From contig NZ_CP017075.1 in NCBI RefSeq assembly GCF_001742225.1, positions 868,001 to 932,000 of the forward strand: DNA of 64,000 bases, read 5' to 3'. Made by a program: the position numbers and the translations under genes. The stretch comes from Novosphingobium resinovorum (GTDB lineage Bacteria; Pseudomonadota; Alphaproteobacteria; Sphingomonadales; Sphingomonadaceae). Positions 46,354-55,169 of the stretch are shown here, in pieces (position 1 is the first letter of the stretch; every line of letters starts with the position of its first letter). The notes under the pieces were generated by a model, which saw only the letters and a program-made list of their open reading frames with translations, had not been told where the DNA came from and searched no databases.

Positions 46354-47085
46354 TCAGATTGTTGAGCGGACCGGCCGGACGATCAGCGTATTAACGTCCA
46401 CATCCGCCGGCTGCTCCACCGCATAGGCGATGGCGCGCGCGATCGCGTCCGGGGTGAGCGCGATGGAGCGGAAATCGACCATGGCCTGCGCCGCGACCGG
46501 ATCGGTGATCGTGTGGGCCAGTTCCGATTCCACGACGCCCGGCGCGATGATGGTGACGCGAATGTCGTCATGCTCCATGCGCAGCGCCTCCGAGATGGCG
46601 CGCACTGCATATTTTGTCGCGCTGTAGACGCCGCAGGTCGGCCACACGGCATAGCCGCCGATAGAAGAAACGTTGACGAACTGGCCGCTGCCCTGGCCCT
46701 TGAAGCGAGGGAGGGCGGCGGCAATGCCGTGCAGGACACCGCGGATGTTGACGTCGATCATACGGTCCCATTCATCAACCTTCAGGCTGTCGAAGCGCGA
46801 CAGCGGCATCAGCCCCGCATTGTTGACCAGCACATCAACGCGGCCGTATTCGGCCTCGGTCGCGGCGATGAACGCCTCGAAATCGCTGCGGTCCGTGACG
46901 TCGAGCGACCGGAAGGCGATTGTGCCTCCCGCTGCGTTCAGTTCCTCCGCCAGCGCTGCGAGCCGGTCGGTGCGGCGTGCGCCCAGCATCAGCTTCGCGC
47001 CGCGCGCCGCCAGGAGCCGCGCCGTGCCTTCGCCGATGCCGCTGCTGGCGCCGGTAATCGCGATGACCTTGTCCTCTATAGCCAT
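46354..47085 (-). CDS. Short-chain dehydrogenase/reductase, YdfG-like
   Basis: 243 residues. Classical SDR: ITGASSGIGEGTARLLA, VNNAGLMP, NVSSIGGYAV with the catalytic Ser, and YSATKYAVRAISE with Tyr and Lys. The LGARR after beta 2 suggests NADP(H) preference. It is divergent from an araC-type gene, a common pair in which the regulator controls the SDR. The substrate is unknown and the pair seems separate from the terpenoid-type island. Confidence 0.92.
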   Translation of the reverse strand: MAIEDKVIAITGASSGIGEGTARLLAARGAKLMLGARRTDRLAALAEELNAAGGTIAFRSLDVTDRSDFEAFIAATEAEYGRVDVLVNNAGLMPLSRFDSLKVDEWDRMIDVNIRGVLHGIAAALPRFKGQGSGQFVNVSSIGGYAVWPTCGVYSATKYAVRAISEALRMEHDDIRVTIIAPGVVESELAHTITDPVAAQAMVDFRSIALTPDAIARAIAYAVEQPADVDVNTLIVRPVRSTI

Positions 47086-47228
47086 GTATAGTCACTCCTG
47101 TTCAGACGGACCGAACCATAGATCCGATGCCCCTTAGATGGCGCTATCTGGTCGTGAGGAGGTAGAACGGTCATCCGGGATGATTGCACGATATTCCAGA
47201 TTTATAGCGCTGCGCTGGATCGGTCTCT

Positions 47229-47247
47229 ATCAGCCGTGTAGGCTGAT
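47229..47247. promoter_or_regulatory. Inverted repeat upstream of araC-type gene
   Basis: ATCAGCC-GTGTA-GGCTGAT, perfect 7-bp arms and a five-base loop, ends 28 bases before the AraC start. It is a candidate autoregulatory site or leader hairpin. Confidence 0.4.
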
Positions 47248-47275
47248 CATACCGATTGCTTTGAGAGAGACGCTG

Positions 47276-48172
47276 ATGGCGCATCAAGAACTGGCTCAGC
47301 AGATTGCCCGATACGCCGAGCGAGACGGCATCATCGAGACGCCCATCGCTCGGCTCACGCTGGTCCGCTCGGGCCGGGGTGGCGAGCCGGTGCATATGGT
47401 GCAGCGTCCGGCGCTGTGCATCATCGCGCAGGGCAGCAAGCGCGTGCTGCTGGGCGATGCGGTGATCGACTATGGCCCTGCCAGCTATCTCGTCGCCTCA
47501 CTCGATCTGCCCATCACAGGCGCTGTGACGCAGGCGAGCGCGGACGCGCCTTATCTCTGCTTCTGCCTCTATCTCGACCCCGCCCTGTTGTCGGAGATCG
47601 CGTTAACCCTGCCGCCTCTGCCGGCGGGCACGGAGGAGAGGGGTGGGATGACGCTGCACCCGATGACACCTGAACTGATTGACGCGGCGACGCGGTTGAC
47701 GGCGCTGCTCGGCGATCCGGCGAACGCGCCGCTGCTCGCGCCGCTCATCGAGCGGGAATTGCTGGTGCGGCTGATGACCGGGCCGGGCGCGGGCATCCTG
47801 CGCGCGATAGCTAGCGGCGAAAGCCGCACCAGCCAGCTGGCCAAAGCGATCGCCTGGCTCAAGACCCATTTCCGCGAACCATTCAGCGGACCACACCTTG
47901 CCGCCCTTGCCGGCATGAGCCTGTCGAGCTTCCATGATCATTTTCGCCGGGCCACCGCCATGACTCCGCTGCAATATCAAAAACGGTTGCGGTTGCAGGA
48001 AGCGCGGGCGCTGATGTTGGCCGACCGCCTTGATGCGGCAGAGGCGGGCTTCCGAGTTGGCTATGACAGTCCCTCCCAGTTCAGCCGCGAATATCGTCGC
48101 CTCTTCGGCGCCCCACCTGTCCGCGACGTGGGGCGGTTAAGGGCAATGCCGCAGAGGGCCATGGCGATTTGA
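47276..48172 (+). CDS. AraC-family transcriptional regulator with AraC_N domain
   Basis: 298 residues from the ATG of MAHQELAQQIARYAERD with GAGAGA upstream. The N-terminal domain (AraC_N type, with HMVQRPALCIIAQGSKRVLLG and YGPASYLVASLDLPITG) is a cupin-like effector-binding region. The C-terminal 100 residues have two helix-turn-helix units (LAALAGMSLSSFHDHFRRAT and the AGFRVGYDSPSQFSREYRRLFG signature). It should activate the divergent SDR gene in response to a small molecule that is not predictable. The intergenic gap is 190 bases. Confidence 0.92.
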   Translation: MAHQELAQQIARYAERDGIIETPIARLTLVRSGRGGEPVHMVQRPALCIIAQGSKRVLLGDAVIDYGPASYLVASLDLPITGAVTQASADAPYLCFCLYLDPALLSEIALTLPPLPAGTEERGGMTLHPMTPELIDAATRLTALLGDPANAPLLAPLIERELLVRLMTGPGAGILRAIASGESRTSQLAKAIAWLKTHFREPFSGPHLAALAGMSLSSFHDHFRRATAMTPLQYQKRLRLQEARALMLADRLDAAEAGFRVGYDSPSQFSREYRRLFGAPPVRDVGRLRAMPQRAMAI

Positions 48173-48431
48173 GGGCGAGGCGTAGTTCGGTCCGATGCGG
48201 GGCGACGATACTTGCCCAGCTGTGATCCGCTTCGTTACAGGGGCAATGACGCGGTTGGAGAGCGCCAAAGACTGGATCGACAGCACTCGCTGCTCGTCGT
48301 CGCCTGCAACATAGGGTTCGCTCTCCGATATGCGCCCCCCTCGGGCGAACGTAACGGACCACTTCACCGTGAGATGCCCATCGCTCAAGGTAAAACTGCG
48401 GGAGGTAGTGGTGGTTGCGGGGGATGCTCAT
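48173..48431 (-). pseudogene. DUF4238-like protein, N-terminal fragment
   Basis: The minus-strand reading starts MSIPRNHHYLPQFYLERWASHG, which matches the N-terminal NHHYLPQFYL signature of DUF4238 proteins. After about 30 codons the similarity ends and the frame becomes a run of Arg-rich sequence, while another frame is open alongside, so a frameshift is likely. The family normally has more than 250 residues. Its 3' end runs into the end of the araC gene. I treat it as a decayed fragment. Confidence 0.45.
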
Positions 48432-48533
48432 GGAAGCCCGGTCGTAAAATACTCTGACCTGAAAGAAGCAATTCTGTCGCCCACATTCCTAGCGCAGAGC
48501 GCCGTCGAGTCAGTTTCATCAACGGCAAACGGC

Positions 48534-48749
48534 TCAAACATCCCCCGGGATAGGCCGCCCAAGATATGAGGTCTCGCCCCGCCTGCGAGCCTCCCAAGCG
48601 TTCGTGCGCTCGCGAGCATAAGCCTTCTGCACCCGGACCTTGCTGATGCCGTACCTGGCCGCCAATTCGCCGAACGTCGCGCCATCGACCACAGCGACAT
48701 AGATCGCAGCATTCCGTTCGTGCTCAGGGCTCAAGTTTCCGGCGGTCAT
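48534..48749 (-). CDS. Small helix-turn-helix protein
   Basis: 71 residues from the ATG with GGAGA upstream. The segment IYVAVVDGATFGELAARYGISKVRVQKAYARERTNAWEA reads as a helix-turn-helix of resolvase/sigma-region-4 type; the N-terminus MTAGNLSPEHERN is polar. It may be a small DNA-binding protein left from a mobile element, because the neighbours are fragments and small unknowns. There is no other functional clue and the family is not recognised with certainty. Confidence 0.5.
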   Translation of the reverse strand: MTAGNLSPEHERNAAIYVAVVDGATFGELAARYGISKVRVQKAYARERTNAWEARRRGETSYLGRPIPGDV

Positions 48750-48940
48750 CAACGTTCTCCAATGGATGGGGCGAATCGAACCCGAGCCCGACTCGGCTAT
48801 CTAATCGACGCCGCTCCTCAATGAGACTCCGCTCTTGTCGCCCAGCTATCGCTAATCCCCCGCCGCCGAAGCGATGGAGCGTCACTTCTACGAAATCGTC
48901 TCGACCGCACCGTTGCCGGTCAGATGTCGGGGACCGATGC

Positions 48941-48965
48941 GGGAGCCGGGCTGGGGCCGGCTCCC
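48941..48965 (-). terminator. Hairpin after the flotillin gene
   Basis: GGGAGCCGG (48941-48949) and CCGGCTCCC (48957-48965) form a perfect 9-bp stem starting nine bases after the flotillin stop on the minus strand. No U-tract follows on the minus strand. Confidence 0.5.
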
Positions 48966-48973
48966 TGTAAGAT

Positions 48974-50713
48974 TCAGGCTACGTCCGGCTCGGGATTGGC
49001 AGGCGCCGGAGTGGGGCCGGCGCCAGGCGCAGCAACAGCGGGGGCGTGCGCCGCTTCCGCTACGCCGCTGGCGGCCAACATACCGTTCAGCGAACCGCCG
49101 TTCATGCCCAGCTCGGTCATGAGGCTATCAATCAGCGGGCCGCCCACGCGATAGCGCATGGCGGCGGAGACGGCCGCGTCGGCAAGGTTCTCGTTCGCGG
49201 CAGGGCCACCACGCTCCCCGGTGGCGGCATCGCCGTGCAGGCCCCGGGCATCGAGGATGCTGATCCTGTCGATGTTTTCCATCGGCTTGCTGGCCGCCGC
49301 GATGATCGCGGGCAGGGCTTCCAGCACGGCCTTGCGGACGAGCAGCGCGGTCTGCGCTTCGTTGAGCAGGTTGGTCGCCTCGTTGATCGCAGCCTGGCCG
49401 GCGGCATCGACGGCGAAGGCGGCTTCGCGGCCCTGAGCACGGACCTTCTCGGCGTCGGCCTCGGCGGTAGCTTCGGTGCGCAGGGCGCTGGCGCGGGCTT
49501 CGGCGGCTTCCTTTTCGGCCGTGGCGGCGACGGTGATGCCCACCGCCTCTTCCTGCGCGCGCTGGGTGGCGGCGATGACCGCCACGTTCTTATTACGGTT
49601 GGCGATTTCGGTGGCCTTGGCCGTCGCCACGCTTTCCTCGGCCCGGACGGCGAGCGCGCGCGCCTCGTTGGCGGCGGCAGTCGCGGTCGATTCCTCCTCG
49701 GACTTCTGCGCGGTCTGCACCGCAGTAGTGATGCGGGCGATCTCGATGGTACGGTCCCGCTCGATGGTAGCGGTCTGGATCGCGCCGTCGCGCGCGATCG
49801 TGGCGGTCTGGATGATCTTGTCCGCCTCGGTCTGGGCCACTGTCTGCGCCTGGCTGGCGGTAATCCGCGCGATCTCGGCAAGGCGCGTCTGCTCGGCTTC
49901 GGCGGTGGCAATCGCGGTCGCCTGCTCGGCACGGCGGGCGGAAAGCGTCTGCTCCTGCGTCAGCCGCGCCTGCTCGGCCGCCTGGGCGATCTCCAGCGAT
50001 TGGTTGTTCGCCTCCAGGTTGCGCTGCTCGATCTCGACACGGTTGGTGGCGACGATGTCGTTGCGGATCTTCTTGCGTTCCTCGATCGTGCGGGTGAGCA
50101 CGGTCAGGCCCTCAGCATCGAAGGCATTGTTTTCGTTGAAGTGTTCGAACGCAGTCTGGTCGAAATGCGTGATGCTGACCGATTCGAGCTGGAAGCCGTT
50201 CATGTCCAGGTCGGTCATCAGCGCTTCCTGCACCTTCTGGATGAAGTCGGCGCGGTTGGCGTGCAGGTGCTCCATGGTCATCGTAGCGGCGACCGAGCGG
50301 AGAGCGGAGACCAGCTTTCCATCGAGCAGCGACTTCACCGCATCGGGGCTGTTCACCGAATCGCCCAGCGTTTGCGCGGCGGCGGCAATCGACTGGGCAT
50401 CGGGCTTCACCTTGATATGGAACAGGCCGATCACATCGACGCGCAGCTTGTCGAGCGTGATGAGCGCGTCCTTGTTGAGACGCGAGACTTCCAGCTTCAC
50501 TGTGGTCAGGCGCACCTGCATCAGTTCGTGCAGCACCGGGATCACCATGATGCCGCCGTTCAGCACCACCTTTTCCCCGCCGAAACCGGTGCGGATCAGC
50601 GCCACGTCCTTGGTCGCGCGGCGATAGAGGCGTGTCAGGATGATGCCGATCACGATGAGCGCCAGCAGCACGATGCCGGCATAGATCAGGACGTTGAGTA
50701 GCGAATCAGGCAC
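48974..50713 (-). CDS. Flotillin/YqiK-like SPFH membrane protein
   Basis: 579 residues. A single N-terminal membrane helix (about 8-28) is followed by an SPFH/band-7 domain (VLNGGIMVIPVLHELMQVRLTT). A long Glu/Ala-rich coiled coil (about 215-480) precedes a Gly/Pro/Ala tail. This is the layout of bacterial flotillins (YqiK, FloT), which organise lipid-ordered membrane areas and oligomerise on the membrane. It is immediately downstream of a YqiJ-like gene, the standard yqiJ-yqiK pair. A hairpin follows its stop. Confidence 0.92.
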   Translation of the reverse strand: MPDSLLNVLIYAGIVLLALIVIGIILTRLYRRATKDVALIRTGFGGEKVVLNGGIMVIPVLHELMQVRLTTVKLEVSRLNKDALITLDKLRVDVIGLFHIKVKPDAQSIAAAAQTLGDSVNSPDAVKSLLDGKLVSALRSVAATMTMEHLHANRADFIQKVQEALMTDLDMNGFQLESVSITHFDQTAFEHFNENNAFDAEGLTVLTRTIEERKKIRNDIVATNRVEIEQRNLEANNQSLEIAQAAEQARLTQEQTLSARRAEQATAIATAEAEQTRLAEIARITASQAQTVAQTEADKIIQTATIARDGAIQTATIERDRTIEIARITTAVQTAQKSEEESTATAAANEARALAVRAEESVATAKATEIANRNKNVAVIAATQRAQEEAVGITVAATAEKEAAEARASALRTEATAEADAEKVRAQGREAAFAVDAAGQAAINEATNLLNEAQTALLVRKAVLEALPAIIAAASKPMENIDRISILDARGLHGDAATGERGGPAANENLADAAVSAAMRYRVGGPLIDSLMTELGMNGGSLNGMLAASGVAEAAHAPAVAAPGAGPTPAPANPEPDVA

Positions 50714-50752
50714 GTTGGACCCTTCCCCAGTTTGCTGCGCGACCGCCGTGCA

Positions 50753-51406
50753 TCAGGGCAGTCGCAAGGACGCAGGCCGATCGGGCACTGCGAAGAAAAC
50801 TTGCCCCTCGCGCCGGACCAGCAGCGCAGTTTCACCCGAGGAGATGGCATCAGCATCGTCGTGCGGCTCCACCATCACGAAGTGGGCTTGGCCGTGGCGG
50901 TCCACCACCTTGGCGCGAGCCGGGGCGCCGCGACGGGCGGTGCCTTCGAGGATGGTGCCGCGCTGCCGCAGCAAATCGTCGGTGGAGATCACCGTCGTCT
51001 CGAAACCTGGCAGGATGCGCGCCAGGCCGTTGGCGGCGAAGGTGTTGAGCGCGGCGCCGGCAACCAGAGCGCCGCCTGAGGCCCCCAGCCAGGGCAGCGG
51101 GGCGCCGCCGATCGCGGTCATGCCCTGTTGCAGCGCGATGCCGGCCAGCGTGAAGCAGCCGAGCAGCGAGGTGAGCCAGATCAGGATCGGCAACTCGCCG
51201 CCCAGGCCCAGCCAGCTGAGCATCCCGCCATCGCCGTCCCCGCTGAAATCGCCGTCGAGATCGAACTGGCCAAGGCCCAGTCCGATGGCTTCGATCAGAC
51301 CGATACCGATCATCAGCACGAAGGAGAACGCGAAAGGGAGGTAGGCTGGCGTCAGCATCTGCGAGAACATCACGCGCAGGCTATCATGAGGAAATGCGCC
51401 TGTCAT
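50753..51406 (-). CDS. YqiJ-like/OB-fold NfeD-related membrane protein
   Basis: 217 residues. Two to three membrane helices lie in the first 120 residues (YLPFAFSFVLMIGIGLIEAIGL and LPILIWLTSLLGCFTLAGIAL), followed by a soluble OB-fold-like domain (LRQRGTILEGTARRGAPARAKVVD...). The sequence and its position 39 bases upstream of the flotillin gene match YqiJ-family NfeD-like partners. Such proteins support flotillin assembly at the inner membrane. An in-frame ATG 12 codons later is an alternative start. Confidence 0.85.
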   Translation of the reverse strand: MTGAFPHDSLRVMFSQMLTPAYLPFAFSFVLMIGIGLIEAIGLGLGQFDLDGDFSGDGDGGMLSWLGLGGELPILIWLTSLLGCFTLAGIALQQGMTAIGGAPLPWLGASGGALVAGAALNTFAANGLARILPGFETTVISTDDLLRQRGTILEGTARRGAPARAKVVDRHGQAHFVMVEPHDDADAISSGETALLVRREGQVFFAVPDRPASLRLP

Positions 51407-51724
51407 GTTGAACAGGCAGGAAAAAGTACGATAATCGCGAGGTGATGGCAGCCTATTTCCATGTCACGCCGATGAAATTGTTGCGCAGAACATGGTTTCC
51501 TGCACGTTGAGCCTATTTCTTGCCAGACTGGTACGCGAAGACTTGGTGCTCGGCCGTTTAACGGTCCGCCCCGCTTGGGGACGGCGTGCGGCGGTTGTGC
51601 CAGCGCTGGGCAGGTTTCGAGGCCGTAGTAGAGCGCTACCGATGCCAGCCAGCCCAGTGCAGCAAGGTGTCCACGACGTGCTCTAGTTGTTCGGGCGGAT
51701 CCAGCCCAAGCATCATGCAGCTAC
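51407..51724. other. Intergenic stretch without a supported gene
   Basis: A 318-base gap. Short frames on both strands show no family signature; no RNA gene or repeat is evident. Confidence 0.45.
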
Positions 51725-51982
51725 CTAATCACAGCCGCCACCGTCACCCCCTCCGTCGGAGCCGTCGCAGGAAGAACCACCGTCAGACCATGCCAAGTCG
51801 CCTCCATCACCGGAGGAGCCAGCCCCATCGCCTCGATGCGCCCCTCTAAATAAACGGGATTTGGCGATTGCCGAGCCGAAAGCACCGCCGAGAACGGCGA
51901 AGGTCAAGGCCGCAAGGGCCGAATGGAACATCTTGAAGCCAAACCATCCGCCGATCGCACCGCCGAGTATACATGGAAGCAT
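51725..51982 (-). CDS. Small membrane protein with Gly/Asp-rich tail
   Basis: 85 residues with a strong ribosome site (AGGAGGACAGAG). Two short hydrophobic helices (about 3-16 and 22-40: LGGAIGGWFGFKMF and ALAALTFAVLGGAFG) are followed by a repetitive Gly/Ser/Asp tail ending in DGGGDGGGCD. Such tails occur in small inner-membrane or secreted proteins of unknown function. It is 21 bases downstream of the next gene on the minus strand and may be co-transcribed with it. No function is assigned. Confidence 0.6.
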   Translation of the reverse strand: MLPCILGGAIGGWFGFKMFHSALAALTFAVLGGAFGSAIAKSRLFRGAHRGDGAGSSGDGGDLAWSDGGSSCDGSDGGGDGGGCD

Positions 51983-52003
51983 CTCTGTCCTCCTCGTGAC
52001 GCG

Positions 52004-52486
52004 TCAGAACGCTCGGCGCTCGGTGGCTGGATCATACTTCTGGCATCGCCCGGTAAAGTCCCCGGCCTTGCCTGAGATGCTTATCATCCCGGAGTAGCGA
52101 TCCACGCGCAACTTGGGGTTGTTGAGGGCGTTCACTGCCACCGACGCTGTGATCTCCCGATCGCTGATCTCAATATCCTTCAATTTGAACCAGCCATTCT
52201 CGCCGCCCCGGATGGGAGGCAGCATCGATCGGGGCATTCGAACACGACCTTCAGCGCCTTCAATCCAGAGGTTCACCTGATCTTCGAAGCCGACAGACCG
52301 GGTGCCCAGGACATTCGCGCCAGCTGAGTTGCCGTGATTATCCCATGCATTGACGGTAGCCTGATCGACCTTGTTCGCGGCGCCACCTCCCATGCAGGCA
52401 AGTTCCAGGCGGTTGCCGGAAGCTTCTTGTGCAAGCGATGGCATGGACGCCGTCAAGGCAAGCGCGAATGCAAGAATGCGAATCAT
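52004..52486 (-). CDS. Secreted protein of unknown function
   Basis: 160 residues with a GGGGGA ribosome site. A signal peptide (MIRILAFALALTASMPSLAQ) is cleaved near residue 20. The mature part has a Gly-rich turn with Cys (LACMGGGAANK), an ISDREITASVAVNALNNPKLRVDR segment and a second Cys near the end. No domain is recognised. It is likely periplasmic. It is upstream of the small membrane protein on the same strand. Confidence 0.65.
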   Translation of the reverse strand: MIRILAFALALTASMPSLAQEASGNRLELACMGGGAANKVDQATVNAWDNHGNSAGANVLGTRSVGFEDQVNLWIEGAEGRVRMPRSMLPPIRGGENGWFKLKDIEISDREITASVAVNALNNPKLRVDRYSGMISISGKAGDFTGRCQKYDPATERRAF

Positions 52487-52645
52487 AAGTCCCCCCGGAT
52501 CGGTGTCCCATCAATGCACGAGAAGCACTTCTAAATAGTTCGCCTCGATTGTCTGCGGTCCTCAGAGGTCCGCCTTGCAAGCTTTTAACTGGCCCGGGAT
52601 TCTTACGAGCGCATGGTCTTCGTCACCATCAGGAGGAGAGGCCAG

Positions 52646-52849
52646 ATGAAGAACCAGTCGTTCCGGGAAATTACCGAAGACGACATCGCGGCAGCGCTTG
52701 ACGGAGCCTCTTTCAAAGGCTGGCCTGCTGATGAAAGCGAACTGCTCGAATTGGTCAACATCGTCATGGACAGCGCGCAGGCAGCAGAGCTTGGCCAGTT
52801 GATCGGCGCCGCCCATGAGCCTTACCGCTTCCTCGCACGGGCCAGGTAG
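52646..52849 (+). CDS. Small protein of unknown function
   Basis: 67 residues starting MKNQSFREITEDDIAAALDG, with an excellent ribosome site (AGGAGGAG). It is acidic, has no membrane segment and shows no domain I recognise. It lies alone between divergent and unrelated small genes in the accessory region. Function is unknown. Confidence 0.6.
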   Translation: MKNQSFREITEDDIAAALDGASFKGWPADESELLELVNIVMDSAQAAELGQLIGAAHEPYRFLARAR

Positions 52850-53138
52850 GCGCGGCGATCCCCTGCAAGTCGCCACGCCGTGCGCGCTAATGGTCGATCT
52901 CATCCGAATGACTACGCACTTATGCACATTGTGAGCCCGTTTGCGGCGAGCGGAGCCAGAGCACTCGATTGCGGGCCTGCTTAGGGCTTGTGGCGTTGGA
53001 AGCCCTTGCCGGGGTGCGATTGCATATGGTTCAATATCCCCGCGTCCGTTGCGGGGCGGAGGCAAGGTGAAAGGTAAAGCGACATGACGGGTGACTTGCC
53101 GAAGTTTCAGAAGCACTGACTGAGCCGCTCAGCCGACG

Positions 53139-53786
53139 ATGATCGCCTATGAGAAGCGGTTCTGGGTGTTGGCGGCAATGCTCGCGGCCTTGGCTGGCTT
53201 CGTTGACGCAATCGGGTTCATCAGCCTCGGCGGCTTTTTCGTATCCTTCATGAGCGGCAATTCCACTCGCGTCGCGGTCGGGCTGGTTCGGGATATACCG
53301 GCAGCATTCATTGCCGGATCTTTGGTCTTGTCGTTCGTCTTCGGCGTGATCGCAGGAACGTGCGTCGCTTCCCGCGCCACCCGGCACCGAAAACCCGCAG
53401 TGCTGGCGCTCGTGACAGTGCTTCTCACCGCAGCAGCATCGTTGAGCGAAGTGACTTCCCACCTGCCGGCCGCGATGGTTCTCGCGGCGGCTATGGGCGC
53501 GGAGAATGCCGTCTTCCAGCGCAACGGCGAAGTTTCGATCGGGGTGACCTACATGACTGGTGCCTTGGTCAAGCTGGGGCAGCATATCGCTGCGGCTCTC
53601 ATGGGCGGCCCGAAGTGGAATTGGGCACCTTACCTGATCTTGTGGGCATCCTTGGTTTGCGGGGCTTGCTTGGGCGCCTCCACCTTCATCCGGGCCGGTA
53701 ACGTCGCGATCTGGATGGCCGTGGTCGCAGCCGCATCAATGACCGCATATGCTGCTATGGCAGGCCCATCGAAGCGCGCACCATAG
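53139..53786 (+). CDS. DUF1275 (YoaK) family membrane protein
   Basis: 215 residues with about six membrane helices. The family signature is visible at the start (AGFVDAIGFISLGGFFVSFMSGNST) and again in the second half (NAVFQRNGEVSIGVTYMTGALVKLG). YoaK-family proteins are inner-membrane proteins with no settled function. The gene lies alone on the plus strand, convergent with the secreted unknown at 53824. There is no evident operon. Confidence 0.88.
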   Translation: MIAYEKRFWVLAAMLAALAGFVDAIGFISLGGFFVSFMSGNSTRVAVGLVRDIPAAFIAGSLVLSFVFGVIAGTCVASRATRHRKPAVLALVTVLLTAAASLSEVTSHLPAAMVLAAAMGAENAVFQRNGEVSIGVTYMTGALVKLGQHIAAALMGGPKWNWAPYLILWASLVCGACLGASTFIRAGNVAIWMAVVAAASMTAYAAMAGPSKRAP

Positions 53787-53823
53787 GGTTGCCGGGCAGG
53801 TGCGCGCGATCATCCCGGAATCC

Positions 53824-54309
53824 TCAATAGGCATCCTCGGGGACTTTAAGGCATTCCGCTACCCGCTCGACGATGGGGGCGTACTTGGCTGCGAGGCTTT
53901 CAGGATAGCGGAACCGGAGCGCTATCAACCGATCGCCCACTCGGACGGCCTTCGTGTAGAGGGCTTGGTCAACCCGCGTCCCGGAAACGACAAACCAGTT
54001 CTCACCCCGTGCAATCAGGGCGACATGGGTCAGCCTTTCCTGCTCGATCCGTAACGGTTCGGCCAACGTTTCGCGGGTGTAGTCGATGCTCCCGGCGATC
54101 AACTGTGCGCTGTCTCTCGATTCCAATGCGATCGCGTGACCCGTGTCCGATACCCTACGCTGCTGGAACACGTCGGCCGGGTAGCAGATCGAGAAAGGGA
54201 AAGGTTCGCTTTGCCAGACCGCCCATTCGGCAGCTTTGGCTAAGGCCGGGAGCTGACCTGCAGTCAGCGCCAGAAAGAGCGGCGACATCGCTTGAAACAG
54301 GTTCTTCAC
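53824..54309 (-). CDS. Secreted protein of unknown function
   Basis: 161 residues from a GTG start with GGAGA upstream. The N-terminus is a signal peptide (MKNLFQAMSPLFLALTAGQLPALAKA). The mature part contains a Trp/Phe-rich SEPFPFSICYPADVFQ segment and a RYPESLAAKYAPIVERVAECLKV tail; two Cys could pair. It looks like a small periplasmic protein and I do not recognise the family. It converges with the DUF1275 gene. Confidence 0.6.
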   Translation of the reverse strand: MKNLFQAMSPLFLALTAGQLPALAKAAEWAVWQSEPFPFSICYPADVFQQRRVSDTGHAIALESRDSAQLIAGSIDYTRETLAEPLRIEQERLTHVALIARGENWFVVSGTRVDQALYTKAVRVGDRLIALRFRYPESLAAKYAPIVERVAECLKVPEDAY

Positions 54310-54336
54310 TCATCGATCTCCAGTATCCGGACATAG

Positions 54337-54729
54337 CGCTCGAGCAGTCGCGCCCGGTCGGGCACGCCCGCAATCGGTGAGATCACTGAAGTGCGCAACA
54401 AGGGCATGTGGGGCAAGTCTGGTTACATCGGCGCGCGTGTCGTCTCGCTCAACCTCAACGGTCGCAATGTGCGCCTGTCCGGCACGTTCGATGACAAGGG
54501 CGTCACCGGCACGGGCGGCGTCGTGGCACCCATCGCGCTCGTTCCGATCGCAGGCTTTCTCACCACCGGCACCAGCGCGTTCATCGCCAGTGGATCGTCC
54601 GTAAAGGGCTTCCTGGATGAGGATCTCGCGTTTCAGGCCGTCCAGCCTCAGGTGATTTCGGTGCCCACAGCGGTTCCGGCCGTGGCGCCTGCCCCTGCGG
54701 TGCTGACGACGGCCTCGGTCACTAAGTAA
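54337..54729 (+). pseudogene. C-terminal fragment of a secreted or envelope protein
   Basis: The open frame has no good start and resumes after a stop at 54334-54336. Its sequence GTPAIGEITEVRNKGMWGKSGYIGARVVSLN, with LDDKGVTGT-like and FIASGSSVKGFLDEDL segments, resembles the C-terminal half of a conserved sphingomonad family as I recall it. Only about 125 residues remain and the N-terminal half is missing. It is most likely a truncated gene; a translated short product cannot be excluded. Confidence 0.5.
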
Positions 54730-54851
54730 GGCCGCAGGTTTCGCTTCCCTCGCAGTTTACGGCTGCGGGGGACAGTTGCTGCTTCTGTCTCGATCGAGGC
54801 CGCCCGGCCAAGCCTTCTCACTGGAACGTGCGTCAAGCCTAACTTGACACG

Positions 54852-54864
54852 TGAAGTTGCTTCA
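54852..54864. promoter_or_regulatory. Candidate HigA operator
   Basis: TGAAG-TTG-CTTCA is a perfect 5-bp inverted repeat 15 bases upstream of the higB start. HigA-type antitoxins bind palindromes in their own promoter, so this is a likely site. Confidence 0.45.
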
Positions 54865-54879
54865 ACCATATCGTGAAGC

Positions 54880-55169
54880 GTGGAGATCGAGAGCATCACC
54901 GATAAGGCGCTGCGCCGTTTCGTGGAAACGGGTTCGACCAAAGGCCTTATCGGAGACGCCAATCGGCTCCGCAAGATGATTGCCTTCATCGACGCGGCCG
55001 GATCTCTGGATGAGCTTGCGATACCGCCGAACTATGGCCTGCACAGGCTGACGGGGGATCGCGACGGAACCTGGTCGATGGCCGTGACGAAGAACTGGCG
55101 CCTGAACCTTCCAGATCACGGGAGGGGGCGCTGACCGATATGGATTTGGAGGACTATCATGGCGATTAA
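54880..55169 (+). pseudogene. higB: HigB-like toxin, frameshifted near its C-terminus
   Basis: The GTG-started frame reads ALRRFVETGSTKGLIGDANRLRKMIAF, HRLTGDRDGTWSMAVTKNWRLN, matching the RelE/HigB endoribonuclease fold. It then runs to DHGRGR-stop instead of the family end. In another frame the expected end EGALTDMDLEDYHGD-stop follows and overlaps the antitoxin ATG, so an indel lies near 55110-55125. The last strand, important in RelE-type toxins, would be lost, so the toxin is probably inactive. The order toxin then antitoxin is that of higBA. Confidence 0.7.

Noticed and set aside
48761..48800. tRNA T-arm-like sequence (GGGTTCGATTC on the minus strand)
   Set aside because: The flanking bases cannot form a T-stem or acceptor stem, so it is neither a tRNA nor a convincing tmRNA end.
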